Notes: generated by a model from the letters alone, not told the origin. A DNA stretch of 64,000 bases from Variovorax boronicumulans (GCF_030812215.1 NZ_JAUSSG010000008.1:248001-312000); one strand, 5' to 3'; shown: positions 45,926 through 55,416, numbered from the stretch's first letter. A program made the numbers and translations.

Positions 45926-46674
45926 TCGGCCTTGTGGTCCTGGCGCTGGGGCTTTTCATCGGCGTGGTGGCGGTCACTATCGGCGGTGGTGCGACGGCGG
46001 GCGTGCCGCTGCTGTTGCTCCTGGGACATTCGGCAGCGCAGAGCATCGCCACGGTCAAGTTCGCGCTGCTCGGCTCCTTTGTCACCGGCTCGCTGGCGCG
46101 CCGCGGCGACGCCGCCGAGCGCAAGGCGATGCCCTGGATGGTCTGGCCGCTGGCGGTCGTCGGGTCGGTATCGGGCTCGCTGCTGGTGGTCGGCATTGCC
46201 GACCGGGTGCTCAAGATCGTGGTGGCGCTGCTGATGGTCGTCATCCTCCTGATCACGCACCGGACCGATTTCTCGCAACGTCCGCGTGATGCGCATGCGC
46301 GCCTGCCGTCCGCATCAGTGGGCGTGGCAGTGATCTTCGGGCTGTGCGTGTATTCGGGCTTCTTCGGCGCGGGCTTCGGCACCTTCCTGATCTTTGCGCT
46401 GATGCACTGCTACGGCTTCACGTTCAGCGAAAGTGCGGCAGTCATGACACGCATCAACCTGCTGGTGGTCGGGGCATCGGTGACCACGTTCGTCTCCAGC
46501 GGCGCCGTCGACTTCCGCCTGGGCATTCCCTTGTTCATCGGGTGTGCGGTGGGGGGATGGCTCGGTGCGTGGGTGGCCCGCGTGGCGAACCCGAAGCGCA
46601 TGAAGGCCGCCTTTCAGGCTTTCACACTGTTGCTGGGTGCCAAGCTGTTGTGGGAAGCGTGGGTGGCGGGTTAG
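45919..46674 (+). CDS. TauE/SafE-family membrane exporter
   Basis: 251 residues from the ATG at 45919, overlapping the carbamoyltransferase stop. About eight hydrophobic helices in two four-helix repeats, with the family's glycine-rich GGGATAGVPLLLLLG and GFFGAGFGTFLIFAL. TauE/SafE proteins move organic sulfonates, sulfoacetate or other small anions across the inner membrane. Coupling to the carbamoyltransferase gene implies transport of a substrate or product of that enzyme; direction and solute are unknown. Confidence 0.87.
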   Translation: MVIGLVVLALGLFIGVVAVTIGGGATAGVPLLLLLGHSAAQSIATVKFALLGSFVTGSLARRGDAAERKAMPWMVWPLAVVGSVSGSLLVVGIADRVLKIVVALLMVVILLITHRTDFSQRPRDAHARLPSASVGVAVIFGLCVYSGFFGAGFGTFLIFALMHCYGFTFSESAAVMTRINLLVVGASVTTFVSSGAVDFRLGIPLFIGCAVGGWLGAWVARVANPKRMKAAFQAFTLLLGAKLLWEAWVAG

Positions 46675-46707
46675 GGGCGGCGTGCGCAGCCCGTGGTCGC
46701 CGAGCCG

Positions 46708-48297
46708 CTACAGCTGGTCCGTCGGCACGAACCACGAGAAAAGCAGCAGTTGCAGCCGGGTCAGCATGCTCGAATCCGGCTCGCTGTCGAGCACTTCGTT
46801 GGTGACGTCGCCGGTGCCGATCCACTGCACGTTCTGGCCGTCCGGTTTCAGCACCACGCGGTAGACGCCCTCGATATCGTCCAGCTGGTAGGCGAAAAGC
46901 AGGGCCTGCGTCAGGTCGAAGCTGCGCACCCGCACGCCGAACTCCGTGTTCAGCAGGGCAGAGCGCGGATCCAGGTTCATGGAGCCCAGCAGCACCCATT
47001 GGCGGTCGACCAGCGCCAGCTTGGCGTGCAGGCGGCCGCGCGCTTTCTTGAGCAGGTCGCGGAACTGGCCGCTGCGGCGCAGTTGCTGCGTGCTGACCTC
47101 ATACAGGTTCACGCCCAGCTTGAGCATGTCGACGCGGTAGCGGTTGTAGTTGATGTTGACCAGCGGCTCGTCGCTGTCGGCAAGGGAGTTGGTGATGACG
47201 GTGATGTTGATCCCGTGCTCGCGTCCCATGCGGATGCGCGCCATGCCCTCGTCGCCCGGTATGAAGTAGGGCGAGATCACCACCACGTTCGACTGCGCGG
47301 TGGCCAGCATTTCATGGAAGCGCTGCGCCAGCGATTCGGTGGGGTGCGCCATGACGCCCAGCGCCTTGTTGGGGCTGTCGGCGGTGGCATGCGCTTCGGC
47401 GCGCATCCACTTCGCCTCGTCGATGTTCGCCAGTTGCGCTGCCAGCGGTGGGTCGCCCAGCAGGTCGGTAGCCGCCAGCGGGTCGGGCGGCGGGGCGTAG
47501 CGGGGGGAGGTGTCGGTTTCGAACGCGGACTTCAGCTCGTCCGGCGTGCGGCTCGTGCCGGCAACCCGCTGCAGCGGGTAGACCACGTCGCTGTTCCAGT
47601 AGGTGTCGAAGATGGCTGCCGACTCCCGAACCACCGGGCCGGCCATGAGCACTTCGAAGTCGATGAAGTTCGCGCTCTCGCTGCGCAGGAAATACTCGTC
47701 GGCCAGGTTGCGGCCACCGGCAATGGCCATGGCGCCGTCGGCCACGAACAGCTTGTTGTGCATGCGGTGGTTGAGTCGCCGGAAATCGCCGAAGAACTCC
47801 AGCCACCGCCCGGACGAGTGATCGCGCATGTTCACGAACGGGTTGAAGAGCCGCACTTCGGCGTTGGGCTCCGCGGCCAGGCCCAGCAGCAGGCGGTCCA
47901 TGCCCGCGGTGTAGAAATCGTCGAGCAGCAGGCGCACGCGCACGCCGCGGCGCGCGGCGTCGCGCAACTCCCGCAGCAGGAGCCGGCCGGTCTTGTCGTT
48001 GCCCAGCTGGTAGGTCTGCACGTCGAGCGAGGACTGGGCGCGCCGCATCAGCTCCAGCCGCGCATCGAGTGCATAGGAAGCCTCGATCAGCGGCCGGAGG
48101 CTGGAGAGTCCGTCGGGCGGCGTGTTCAGGCTGATGGCGGCGCGGCCGAGCGCGGTGGCGGGGGAGGCTGCGATCGCCTCGGTCGGCGGTTCGGGCGTGC
48201 GCGGCGGGAGCCCGGCGCAACCCGTCAATGCAAGGGCGATCAGCAGCAGTGCCGGTGCGCGCAACGCAGGAATCAGAAGGGCTATGAGCTTGTGCAT
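46708..48297 (-). CDS. Phospholipase D-like (cardiolipin synthase C-type) lipoprotein
   Basis: 529 residues from the ATG at 48297 (MHKLIALLIPALRAP). A lipobox LALTGC near residue 25 predicts lipid anchoring. Two PLD/HKD motifs: HNKLFVADGAMAIAGGRNLA and HAKLALVDRQWVLLGSMNLD. The second half contains a typical YFIPGDEG block, as in ClsC-type cardiolipin synthases that join a phosphatidyl group to another phospholipid. In-frame codons upstream of this start add a polar stretch that would mask the signal. It stands alone and is divergent from the iron-uptake operon. Confidence 0.87.
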   Translation of the reverse strand: MHKLIALLIPALRAPALLLIALALTGCAGLPPRTPEPPTEAIAASPATALGRAAISLNTPPDGLSSLRPLIEASYALDARLELMRRAQSSLDVQTYQLGNDKTGRLLLRELRDAARRGVRVRLLLDDFYTAGMDRLLLGLAAEPNAEVRLFNPFVNMRDHSSGRWLEFFGDFRRLNHRMHNKLFVADGAMAIAGGRNLADEYFLRSESANFIDFEVLMAGPVVRESAAIFDTYWNSDVVYPLQRVAGTSRTPDELKSAFETDTSPRYAPPPDPLAATDLLGDPPLAAQLANIDEAKWMRAEAHATADSPNKALGVMAHPTESLAQRFHEMLATAQSNVVVISPYFIPGDEGMARIRMGREHGINITVITNSLADSDEPLVNINYNRYRVDMLKLGVNLYEVSTQQLRRSGQFRDLLKKARGRLHAKLALVDRQWVLLGSMNLDPRSALLNTEFGVRVRSFDLTQALLFAYQLDDIEGVYRVVLKPDGQNVQWIGTGDVTNEVLDSEPDSSMLTRLQLLLFSWFVPTDQL

Positions 48298-48400
48298 GAG
48301 ACCTGCCGGCACGGAGAAATGTGCCCGCGGCATCGTAGCCGCTCTGCTCTGCGCCGAGGATGCAAATGCGCAACGCAACCCCCTGTGCTGCGCCCGGGGA

Positions 48401-48449
48401 TTGGATAAATTGAGATTTTTTACCTACTAAAATGAGAACTATTCTTAAT
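48401..48449 (+). promoter_or_regulatory. Promoter with Fur box for the TonB receptor operon
   Basis: TTGGAT (48401-48406), 18 bases, TACTAA (48425-48430), then the Fur-like sequence AATGAGAACTATTCTTAATT (48430-48449 region). This is an A/T-rich island in otherwise GC-rich DNA. Ferric-Fur binding here would block transcription when iron is plentiful. Confidence 0.7.
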
Positions 48450-48471
48450 TGATACTTGGAGTGGAGCAGAG

Positions 48472-50568
48472 ATGACGAGGAAGTTGGTGCGGCAGAGGGC
48501 CGCTTCGGTTCTGGTGGGATGCATGGCTGTTTACGCGCAGCATCAGGCGTTGGCCCAGACGGCTGCCCAGGGTTCGCTGCCGGAAGTGCGGGTCGATGCG
48601 AACGCCGAAGCCGAAACCGCGACCAGCCCCGTCATCGGCTACCGCGCGAAGAATGCCGTCACCGCCACCAAGACCGACACGCCGCTGTCCGAAACGCCGC
48701 AATCCGTGACTGTCGTGACGCGCGACCAGATCGTCGACCAGGGCGCGACCAACCTGCAGGACGCGCTCAACTACGCCGCCGGCGTGCGCTCCGACGCCTA
48801 CGGCCTCGACTCGCGGACCGATTCGGTGCGGGTGCGCGGCGCCACCCCCGACGTCTACCTCGACGGCCTGCGCCAGGCCTACGGCTACTACACCAGCACC
48901 ACCCGCACCGACCCCTATACGCTGGAGCGGCTCGAAGTGCTGCGCGGCCCCTCGGGCATGCTGTTCGGCGCGGGCACGGCCGCGGGCGTGGTCAACATGG
49001 TCAGCAAGCGGCCGCTGCAGGAGGCCCAGCGCGAAGTGGGCGTGCAGTTCGGCAGTTTCGGCCGCAAGCAGATCCAGGCCGACCTGACCGGGCCGCTCAA
49101 TGCCGACGGCTCCCTGTCGTACCGGTTGATTGCCGTGCAGCGCAAGTCGGATACGCAGGTCGACTACGTGCCCGACGACCGCAGCCTGATCGCCCCCTCG
49201 CTCACCTGGCGGCCCAGCGCGGCGACCTCGCTCACGCTGCAAGGCCTGTGGCAAAAGGACAAGAGTGGCAGCAGCTCGCAGTTCCTGCCGTGGGAGGGCA
49301 CCCTGGTGCCGAACCCCAACGGGCGCCTGCCGGGCAGCCGCTACATCGGTGAGCCGGGCGACTTCTACAACAGCGAGCGCAAGACCTTCGGCTGGCAGTT
49401 CGAACACAAGTTCAACGACAACTGGACCGTGCGGCAGAACTTCCGCTATGCGCAGAACGAAAACGCCAACCAATACCACTATGGCGCCGCGTTCAGCGGG
49501 TTCGACAGCTGGTCCAGCGATCCGATCTTCAAGCGCGTGCTGGGCCGCTACTTCGACAACCAGCTGACCCTCAACCGCACCCAGACGCTGGACAACCACG
49601 TCGAGGGCCATTTCCAGACCGGTGCCTTCAAGCACACGCTGCTGGTGGGCGCGGATTTCGCGCGCCAGCGCGAGAACGTCTGGAGCGGCACCAATGTCGA
49701 CAGCATCGACATCTACGCGCCGGTCTATGGTCACCGCGACGTGCCTGACGCCACCGCGCTGCCGCGCACGCGCCAGCGCCAGACGGGCATCTACCTGCAG
49801 GACCAGATCAAGCTCGACAACTGGATCTTCGTGGCGGGCCTGCGCCACGACCGGGCCTCCTCCAGCGCCGTCGGCAGCGAGGAACAAAAGAGCAGCGCCA
49901 CCACCAAGCGTCTGGGCGTGATGTACGCGTCGCCTTCGGGCTGGTCGCCGTATGTGAGCTACAGCGAGTCGTTCACGCCGCAGTCGCCGCGCCAGGGCCG
50001 CATCTTCACGCCGCTGCGCGGCGAACAGTGGGAAGTGGGCGTGAAATACGAACCCAAGGATCGCGCCCTGGCCTTCAGCGCCGCGGTGTACGACCTGCGC
50101 GAGAAGAACCAGGTCGTCGAGGAACAGCCGAACGTGTTCTCGCAGCGCGGCCTCACCAAGACCAAGGGCGTGGAACTCGAAGCCAAGGGCTCGATCGGTT
50201 CCAACCTCGACCTGATCGCCCACTACAACTACATCGATGCCGATGCGCAGATCGAAGGCCTGCCCAAGCACCAGGCCAGCGTCTGGGCGAAGTACAGGTT
50301 CTCCATCGGCGGCGCGAGCGGCTTCTCGGCCGGCGCCGGCGTGCGGGCGATGAGCTCGTTCCGCGACCTCCAGTTCGGCATTGGCCCCCGCATCCCGGGC
50401 GTCGTCCTGGCCGACCTGGTGTTCGCCTACGACACCGCGAGTTGGCGCTATGCGCTCAACATCAACAACGTGACGGACAAGAAGTACTTCTCTACCTGCC
50501 TGTCGCGTGGAGACTGCTGGTACGGTTCGCGCCGCAACATCGTCGCGAGCGCAACCTACCGCTTCTAG
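48472..50568 (+). CDS. TonB-dependent siderophore receptor
   Basis: 698 residues from MTRKLVRQRAASVLV; signal peptide to about residue 30 (HQALA). Plug domain with VTATKTDTPLSETPQSVTVV and LEVLRGPSGMLFGAGTAAGV (FpvA/FhuE siderophore-receptor class), then a 22-strand barrel closing in NIVASATYRF with terminal Phe. Imports a ferric siderophore across the outer membrane using TonB energy. No signalling extension is present, so it is not the cell-surface-signalling type. Followed by a PepSY gene in the same direction. Confidence 0.95.
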   Translation: MTRKLVRQRAASVLVGCMAVYAQHQALAQTAAQGSLPEVRVDANAEAETATSPVIGYRAKNAVTATKTDTPLSETPQSVTVVTRDQIVDQGATNLQDALNYAAGVRSDAYGLDSRTDSVRVRGATPDVYLDGLRQAYGYYTSTTRTDPYTLERLEVLRGPSGMLFGAGTAAGVVNMVSKRPLQEAQREVGVQFGSFGRKQIQADLTGPLNADGSLSYRLIAVQRKSDTQVDYVPDDRSLIAPSLTWRPSAATSLTLQGLWQKDKSGSSSQFLPWEGTLVPNPNGRLPGSRYIGEPGDFYNSERKTFGWQFEHKFNDNWTVRQNFRYAQNENANQYHYGAAFSGFDSWSSDPIFKRVLGRYFDNQLTLNRTQTLDNHVEGHFQTGAFKHTLLVGADFARQRENVWSGTNVDSIDIYAPVYGHRDVPDATALPRTRQRQTGIYLQDQIKLDNWIFVAGLRHDRASSSAVGSEEQKSSATTKRLGVMYASPSGWSPYVSYSESFTPQSPRQGRIFTPLRGEQWEVGVKYEPKDRALAFSAAVYDLREKNQVVEEQPNVFSQRGLTKTKGVELEAKGSIGSNLDLIAHYNYIDADAQIEGLPKHQASVWAKYRFSIGGASGFSAGAGVRAMSSFRDLQFGIGPRIPGVVLADLVFAYDTASWRYALNINNVTDKKYFSTCLSRGDCWYGSRRNIVASATYRF

Positions 50569-50600
50569 CCGCAACCTTCAACCCACAGAGCCGCAACGAC

Positions 50601-51800
50601 ATGAACAGCCGAAAGATCAAGACCTGGGCCTGGGTGCACAAGTGGAGCAGCCTCGTGTGCACGGTGTTCATGCTGCTCCTGTGCATCACCGGGCTGCCGC
50701 TGATCTTCCATCACGAGATCGGGCACCTGCTGGGCACCGAGGTCGAGGCGCCGAAGATGCCGGCCAACACGCCGCGCGTCAGCCTGGACAAGGTGCTGGA
50801 GATCGCCAGGTCCAAGCACCCCGACCGCGTGGTGCAGTTCGTCTCGCAGCCCGAGGACGACGACGGCCTGTGGTTCGTCACGCTCACGCCCACGCCGGCG
50901 CCCACGGACGACTTCAAGTCGGTCGCGGTCGATGCGCGCACGGGCGTCGTGCTGGCCCAGCCCAAGTTCGACGAAGGCTTCATGTACGTGATGTTCAAGC
51001 TGCACGTCGACCTCTTCGCCGGGCTTCCCGGCAAGCTGTTCCTCGGCTTCATGGGCTTCCTGCTGCTGGTGGCGATCGTCTCGGGCGTGGTGCTCTATTC
51101 GCCCTTCATGCGCAAGCTCGACTTCGGCACCGTGCGGCGCGAGAAGCGCCCGCGCCTGAAGTGGCTCGACCTGCACAACCTCCTGGGCATCGTCACGCTG
51201 GTATGGCTGTTCGTGGTGGGCTCCACCGGCATGATCAACACGTGGGCCGACCTGGTCATCAAGTACTGGCAGTACGACCAGCTCAGCGCGCTGCTCGCGC
51301 CCTACAAGGACGAACCGGTCGTGGCCGTGGCCGAACGCGGCTCGGTGCAGCGCTCGATGGACGAGGCATTGAAGCGCACGCCCGGCATGAAGCTGACGTT
51401 CATCGCGTTCCCCGGCACCGCGTTCTCGAGCCCGCACCACAACACCTTCTTCATGCGCGGCAACGAGCCCTTCACCTCGAAGCTGCTGCAGCCGGTGCTG
51501 GTCGATGCCAAGACCGCGGAGGTGACGGCGGCGCCGAAGATGCCGTGGTACCTCACGGCCCTGCTGGTGTCGCAGCCGCTGCATTTCGGCGACTACGGCG
51601 GCATGCCGATGCAGATCCTCTGGGCCTTGCTCGATATCGCGACCATCATCGTGCTGGGCAGCGGGCTCTACCTGTGGCTCAAGCGCGGCAACACCGTGCC
51701 GGCGAAGACACCTGGGGCTTCGCCCGCCTCGGGGCGCGCGCCGCCCACGGCATCGGGCGCACAGCCCGATCCGGCACCGGCCATGAAGGTGCAGGCATGA
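50601..51800 (+). CDS. PepSY-domain inner-membrane protein
   Basis: 399 residues from MNSRKIKTWAWVHKWSS. PepSY-associated TM (PiuB/FsrB-like) family, with four main membrane helices: about 10-33 (LVCTVFMLLLCITGLPLIF), 147-170, 195-215 and 335-360. A periplasmic PepSY region lies between the first two. Relatives lie in iron-uptake operons and are thought to reduce or process ferric siderophores at the inner membrane. A Pro/Ala-rich tail follows the last helix. Stop overlaps the next ATG. Confidence 0.92.
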   Translation: MNSRKIKTWAWVHKWSSLVCTVFMLLLCITGLPLIFHHEIGHLLGTEVEAPKMPANTPRVSLDKVLEIARSKHPDRVVQFVSQPEDDDGLWFVTLTPTPAPTDDFKSVAVDARTGVVLAQPKFDEGFMYVMFKLHVDLFAGLPGKLFLGFMGFLLLVAIVSGVVLYSPFMRKLDFGTVRREKRPRLKWLDLHNLLGIVTLVWLFVVGSTGMINTWADLVIKYWQYDQLSALLAPYKDEPVVAVAERGSVQRSMDEALKRTPGMKLTFIAFPGTAFSSPHHNTFFMRGNEPFTSKLLQPVLVDAKTAEVTAAPKMPWYLTALLVSQPLHFGDYGGMPMQILWALLDIATIIVLGSGLYLWLKRGNTVPAKTPGASPASGRAPPTASGAQPDPAPAMKVQA

Positions 51801-52003
51801 CGACTCATCACCACAAGACGCCGCACCAGTCCTTCTGGCGCATGTGGGGCTGGCCGATCGTGCTCGGCGTGCTGACGACCATCGGACTGATCTCCGCGCT
51901 CTTCAGCGACGGTGGGTTCGGCGACATGCTGGCCTGGTTCGCGCTCGGCATTCCGGTCGTCGTGTGCGCCTGGTACGGCTGGCGCCGGTCGCCCAAGCGC
52001 TAG
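51797..52003 (+). CDS. Small two-helix membrane protein of the PepSY operon
   Basis: 68 residues, with an ATGA overlap to the PepSY gene. Begins with a His-rich MTTHHHKTPHQ, then two hydrophobic segments (about 19-37 and 44-60) and a basic end RRSPKR. I recognise no named domain. Similar tiny membrane proteins often follow PepSY genes in iron operons, so it is probably an accessory subunit. The clean coupling and membrane pattern argue that it is a real gene. Confidence 0.8.
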   Translation: MTTHHHKTPHQSFWRMWGWPIVLGVLTTIGLISALFSDGGFGDMLAWFALGIPVVVCAWYGWRRSPKR

Positions 52004-52074
52004 CCGCACGTCGTTCGTTCTCGTCGGGTTCTCGCTAGGCGAGGGCTCCGGCGCACCAACGCAGAATCGGTGCA

Positions 52075-54207
52075 ATGAATGTTGCACTCGCCAACGCCGT
52101 TCGACTGCTCTTGCTGGGCATTCCATTCGCGGCACATGCCCAGCCAGCGCCAACGGCCAGAGCGACGACGGACCAACTGCCCGAGGTCACCGTCTCCACG
52201 CCGCGCGGCCAGGTCGCACCGTTCAACGTGCCCGGTTCGGTCGACCGGATCGATGGCGAGGAGATGCGCGAGGGCCGCCTGCAGGTGAACCTCTCCGAAA
52301 GCCTCGGCGCGGTGCCGGGGCTGCAGGTGCAGAACCGGCTGAATTACGCGCAGGACCTGCAGCTGTCGATCCGCGGCTTCGGTGCGCGCTCGACCTTCGG
52401 CGTTCGCGGGGTGCGGCTCTATGTCGATGGCATCCCGGCCACGCTGCCCGACGGGCAGGGGCAGACGTCGAACATCGACATCGGTTCGGTCGATCGCGTC
52501 GAGGTCTTGCGCGGGCCGTTTTCGGCGCTCTACGGCAATTCATCGGGCGGCGTGATGCAGGCCTTCACCGCATCGGGGGAGGGCGCACCGCGTCTTTCGT
52601 ATTCCGCAGCCGGCGGCAGCTTCGGCACCTGGCGGCAGTCGATGCAGGTCAGCGGATCGCAAGGCGCCGTCGACTACCTGCTGGGCGCGAGCCGTTTCCA
52701 CACCGACGGCTGGCGCGAGCACAGCGCCGCGCGGCGCGATATCGCCAACGGCAAGCTGGGCATTGCGCTGGACAACGGCGACAAGCTCACGCTCGTGCTC
52801 AACAGCGTGCGCATCGACGCACAGGACCCACTGGGCCTGACCGCCGACCAGTACGCGCGAGCGCCCCGCAACGCGCCGCTCGCGATGCAGTACGACACGC
52901 GCAAGACGGTCGAGCAGACGCAACTCGGCATGCTCTACGAGCGGCGCATCGACGCGACCCAGGGGCTGCGCTTCATGGTCTATGGCGGCGAGCGCAAGAC
53001 CACGCAGTACCAATCGATCCCGCCCTCGGCCGAGCAGAACCCGCTGCACGCGGGCGGGGTGATCGATCTCTCGCGGCAGTACGGCGGCGTCGATGTGCGC
53101 TGGACCGCCGCGCTGCAGTTGGCCGACCGACCGCTGGACGTGGTGGCGGGCCTCGGCTACGACAGCCTGCGCGAGCGCCGCCGCGGCTACGAGAACTACC
53201 TCGGCAGTGTCGCGAACCCGGTGCTGGGCGTGCAGGGGCGCCTGCGCCGCAGCGAGCGCAACGAGGTGTGGAACCTCGACCCCTACGCGCAGGCCACCTG
53301 GCGCTTCACCGACCGCTGGACACTCGAGGCCGGCGTGCGCCGCAGCAGCGTGCACTTCGCATCGAACGACCGCTACATCGTGGGCCCGAACCGCGACGAC
53401 AGCGGCACCGCGCGCTACAGCAAGACGCTGCCGGTTGCGTCGCTGCGCTACCAAGCGACGCCGGACCTGGCGCTCTACGGCTCCATCGGCCGCGGATTCG
53501 AGACGCCGACGCTCAACGAACTGTCGTACCGCGCGGGTGGCGCGAGCGGGCTCAACTTCGCGCTGCGGCCATCGGTGAACGACAGCATCGAGTTGGGCGC
53601 GAAGGCGCGGCTCGCCGGCGGGCTGCTGACGGCTGCGCTGTTCCAGACCCGCACGCGCGACGAGATCGTGACCGACACCAACGTTGGCGGCCGGGCCACC
53701 TTCCAGAACGCGGGGCGCACGCGGCGCAACGGTTTCGAACTCGGCTGGCAGCACGAGACGTCGAACCACTGGCGCACGCAGCTCGCCTACACATGGCTCG
53801 ATGCGACGTACCGCGATGCCTTCTGCTCGCCGTCGCCCTGCGCGGCGGCCAACACCGTGGCCGGCGGCAACCGCATTCCGGGCATCGCGCGGCAGTCGCT
53901 CTTCGCGTCGCTGGGCTGGGTGCCGCCCGAGGGCTGGCGCGCCGGTGTCGAGTTGCGCGCGCTCGGGCGCATCCAGGCGAACGACGTCAACACGGCGAGC
54001 GCGCCGGGCTATGCCGTCGCGGCGCTGTATGCGGGCTATCTGAAGAAATGGGAGCGCTGGGAGTTCAACGCTTTCGCGCGTGTCGACAACCTGTTCGACC
54101 GGCGCTACGTGGGCTCGGTCATCGTCAACGAAGGCAATGCGCGCTATTACGAGCCTGCGCCAGGCCGTAACTGGACGGTGGGTCTCGGCGGTGCGTACCG
54201 CTTCTGA
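52075..54207 (+). CDS. TonB-dependent outer-membrane receptor
   Basis: 710 residues from MNVALANAVRLLLLG; signal peptide ends near AHA-QPAPTA. Plug with SVDRIDGEEMREGRLQV, LSIRGFGARSTFGVRGVR and VEVLRGPFSALYGNSSGG, then a beta barrel ending VGLGGAYRF. Resembles FecA-like ferric-chelate receptors of the oar/PfeA broad class. It is separated by 71 bases from the iron operon and has no clear Fur box of its own, so it may be cotranscribed with it. Substrate unknown. Confidence 0.93.
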   Translation: MNVALANAVRLLLLGIPFAAHAQPAPTARATTDQLPEVTVSTPRGQVAPFNVPGSVDRIDGEEMREGRLQVNLSESLGAVPGLQVQNRLNYAQDLQLSIRGFGARSTFGVRGVRLYVDGIPATLPDGQGQTSNIDIGSVDRVEVLRGPFSALYGNSSGGVMQAFTASGEGAPRLSYSAAGGSFGTWRQSMQVSGSQGAVDYLLGASRFHTDGWREHSAARRDIANGKLGIALDNGDKLTLVLNSVRIDAQDPLGLTADQYARAPRNAPLAMQYDTRKTVEQTQLGMLYERRIDATQGLRFMVYGGERKTTQYQSIPPSAEQNPLHAGGVIDLSRQYGGVDVRWTAALQLADRPLDVVAGLGYDSLRERRRGYENYLGSVANPVLGVQGRLRRSERNEVWNLDPYAQATWRFTDRWTLEAGVRRSSVHFASNDRYIVGPNRDDSGTARYSKTLPVASLRYQATPDLALYGSIGRGFETPTLNELSYRAGGASGLNFALRPSVNDSIELGAKARLAGGLLTAALFQTRTRDEIVTDTNVGGRATFQNAGRTRRNGFELGWQHETSNHWRTQLAYTWLDATYRDAFCSPSPCAAANTVAGGNRIPGIARQSLFASLGWVPPEGWRAGVELRALGRIQANDVNTASAPGYAVAALYAGYLKKWERWEFNAFARVDNLFDRRYVGSVIVNEGNARYYEPAPGRNWTVGLGGAYRF

Positions 54208-54231
54208 CGACCCACCGTCTTTTCGATCTGC

Positions 54232-55416
54232 TTACTTGAGGCCGGCTGCTGCGCGCAGGGCAGCCGCTTGCGTCGTCGCTTCCCAGGTGAACTCGGGCTC
54301 TTCGCGGCCGAAGTGGCCGTAGGCGGCGGTCTTCTGGTAGATCGGGCGCAGCAGGTCGAGCATCTGGATGATGCCCTTCGGACGCAGGTCGAAGTGTTCG
54401 CGCACGAGTTCGGCGATCTTCTCGTCCGAGATCACGCCCGTGCCTTCGGTGTAGACCGTGATGTTCATCGGCTGGGCCACGCCGATCGCGTACGCGACCT
54501 GGATCTGGCACTGGCGCGCCAGGCCCGCGGCCACGATGTTCTTGGCCACGTAGCGCGCGGCGTAGGCAGCCGAGCGGTCGACCTTGGACGGGTCCTTGCC
54601 CGAGAACGCGCCGCCGCCGTGCGGGCAGGCGCCGCCGTAGGTGTCGACGATGATCTTGCGGCCGGTGAGGCCGCAGTCGCCCTGCGGGCCGCCGATGACG
54701 AAGCGACCGGTCGGATTGATCAGGTAGCGCGTGTCCTTGAGCCATTCCTTGGGCAGCACGGGCTTGATGATCTCTTCGATGATGGCTTCGTTGAACGAGG
54801 CCTTCATCTTGGTCGAGGTCTCGCTCTGGTCGGGGCTGTGCTGCGTGGAGAGCACCACGGTGTCGATGCTGTGGGGCTTGCCGTCCACGTAGCGCATCGT
54901 GACCTGGCTCTTGGCGTCGGGGCGCAGGAAGGGCAGGCGGCCGTCCTTGCGCAACTGGGCCTGGCGCTCGACCAGGCGGTGCGCGTAGTAGATCGGCGCG
55001 GGCATCAGCTCGGGCGTTTCGTCGCAGGCGTAGCCGAACATCAGGCCCTGGTCGCCGGCGCCGGTGTTCAGGTGGTCGTCGGAGGCGTGGTCCACGCCCT
55101 GGGCGATGTCGTTGGACTGCTTGTCGTAGCAGACCATCACCGCGCAGCCCTTGTAGTCGATGCCGTACTCGGTGTTGTCGTAGCCGATGCGCTTGATGGT
55201 GTCGCGCGCGACCTGGATGTAGTCGACGTGCGCGTTGGTCGTGATTTCGCCGGCGAGCACCACGAGGCCGGTATTGGTCAGCGTCTCGGCGGCCACGCGG
55301 CTGCGGGGGTCCTGCTCGAAGATCGCGTCCAGGATGGCGTCGGAGATCTGGTCGGCGACCTTGTCGGGGTGGCCTTCGGAAACGGATTCGGAAGTGAAGA
55401 GGAAGTCGTTCGCCAT
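54232..55416 (-). CDS. metK: S-adenosylmethionine synthetase
   Basis: 394 residues starting at MANDFLFTSESVSEG; in-frame codons upstream are not part of the family. Makes S-adenosylmethionine from methionine and ATP. Motifs: GHPDKVADQISDAILD, GAGDQGLMFGYACDE and the phosphate loop GGGAFSGKDPSKVD. Divergent from the acyltransferase pair across 217 bases. I looked for a SAM or SAH riboswitch in the leader and could not match one. Confidence 0.97.
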   Translation of the reverse strand: MANDFLFTSESVSEGHPDKVADQISDAILDAIFEQDPRSRVAAETLTNTGLVVLAGEITTNAHVDYIQVARDTIKRIGYDNTEYGIDYKGCAVMVCYDKQSNDIAQGVDHASDDHLNTGAGDQGLMFGYACDETPELMPAPIYYAHRLVERQAQLRKDGRLPFLRPDAKSQVTMRYVDGKPHSIDTVVLSTQHSPDQSETSTKMKASFNEAIIEEIIKPVLPKEWLKDTRYLINPTGRFVIGGPQGDCGLTGRKIIVDTYGGACPHGGGAFSGKDPSKVDRSAAYAARYVAKNIVAAGLARQCQIQVAYAIGVAQPMNITVYTEGTGVISDEKIAELVREHFDLRPKGIIQMLDLLRPIYQKTAAYGHFGREEPEFTWEATTQAAALRAAAGLK

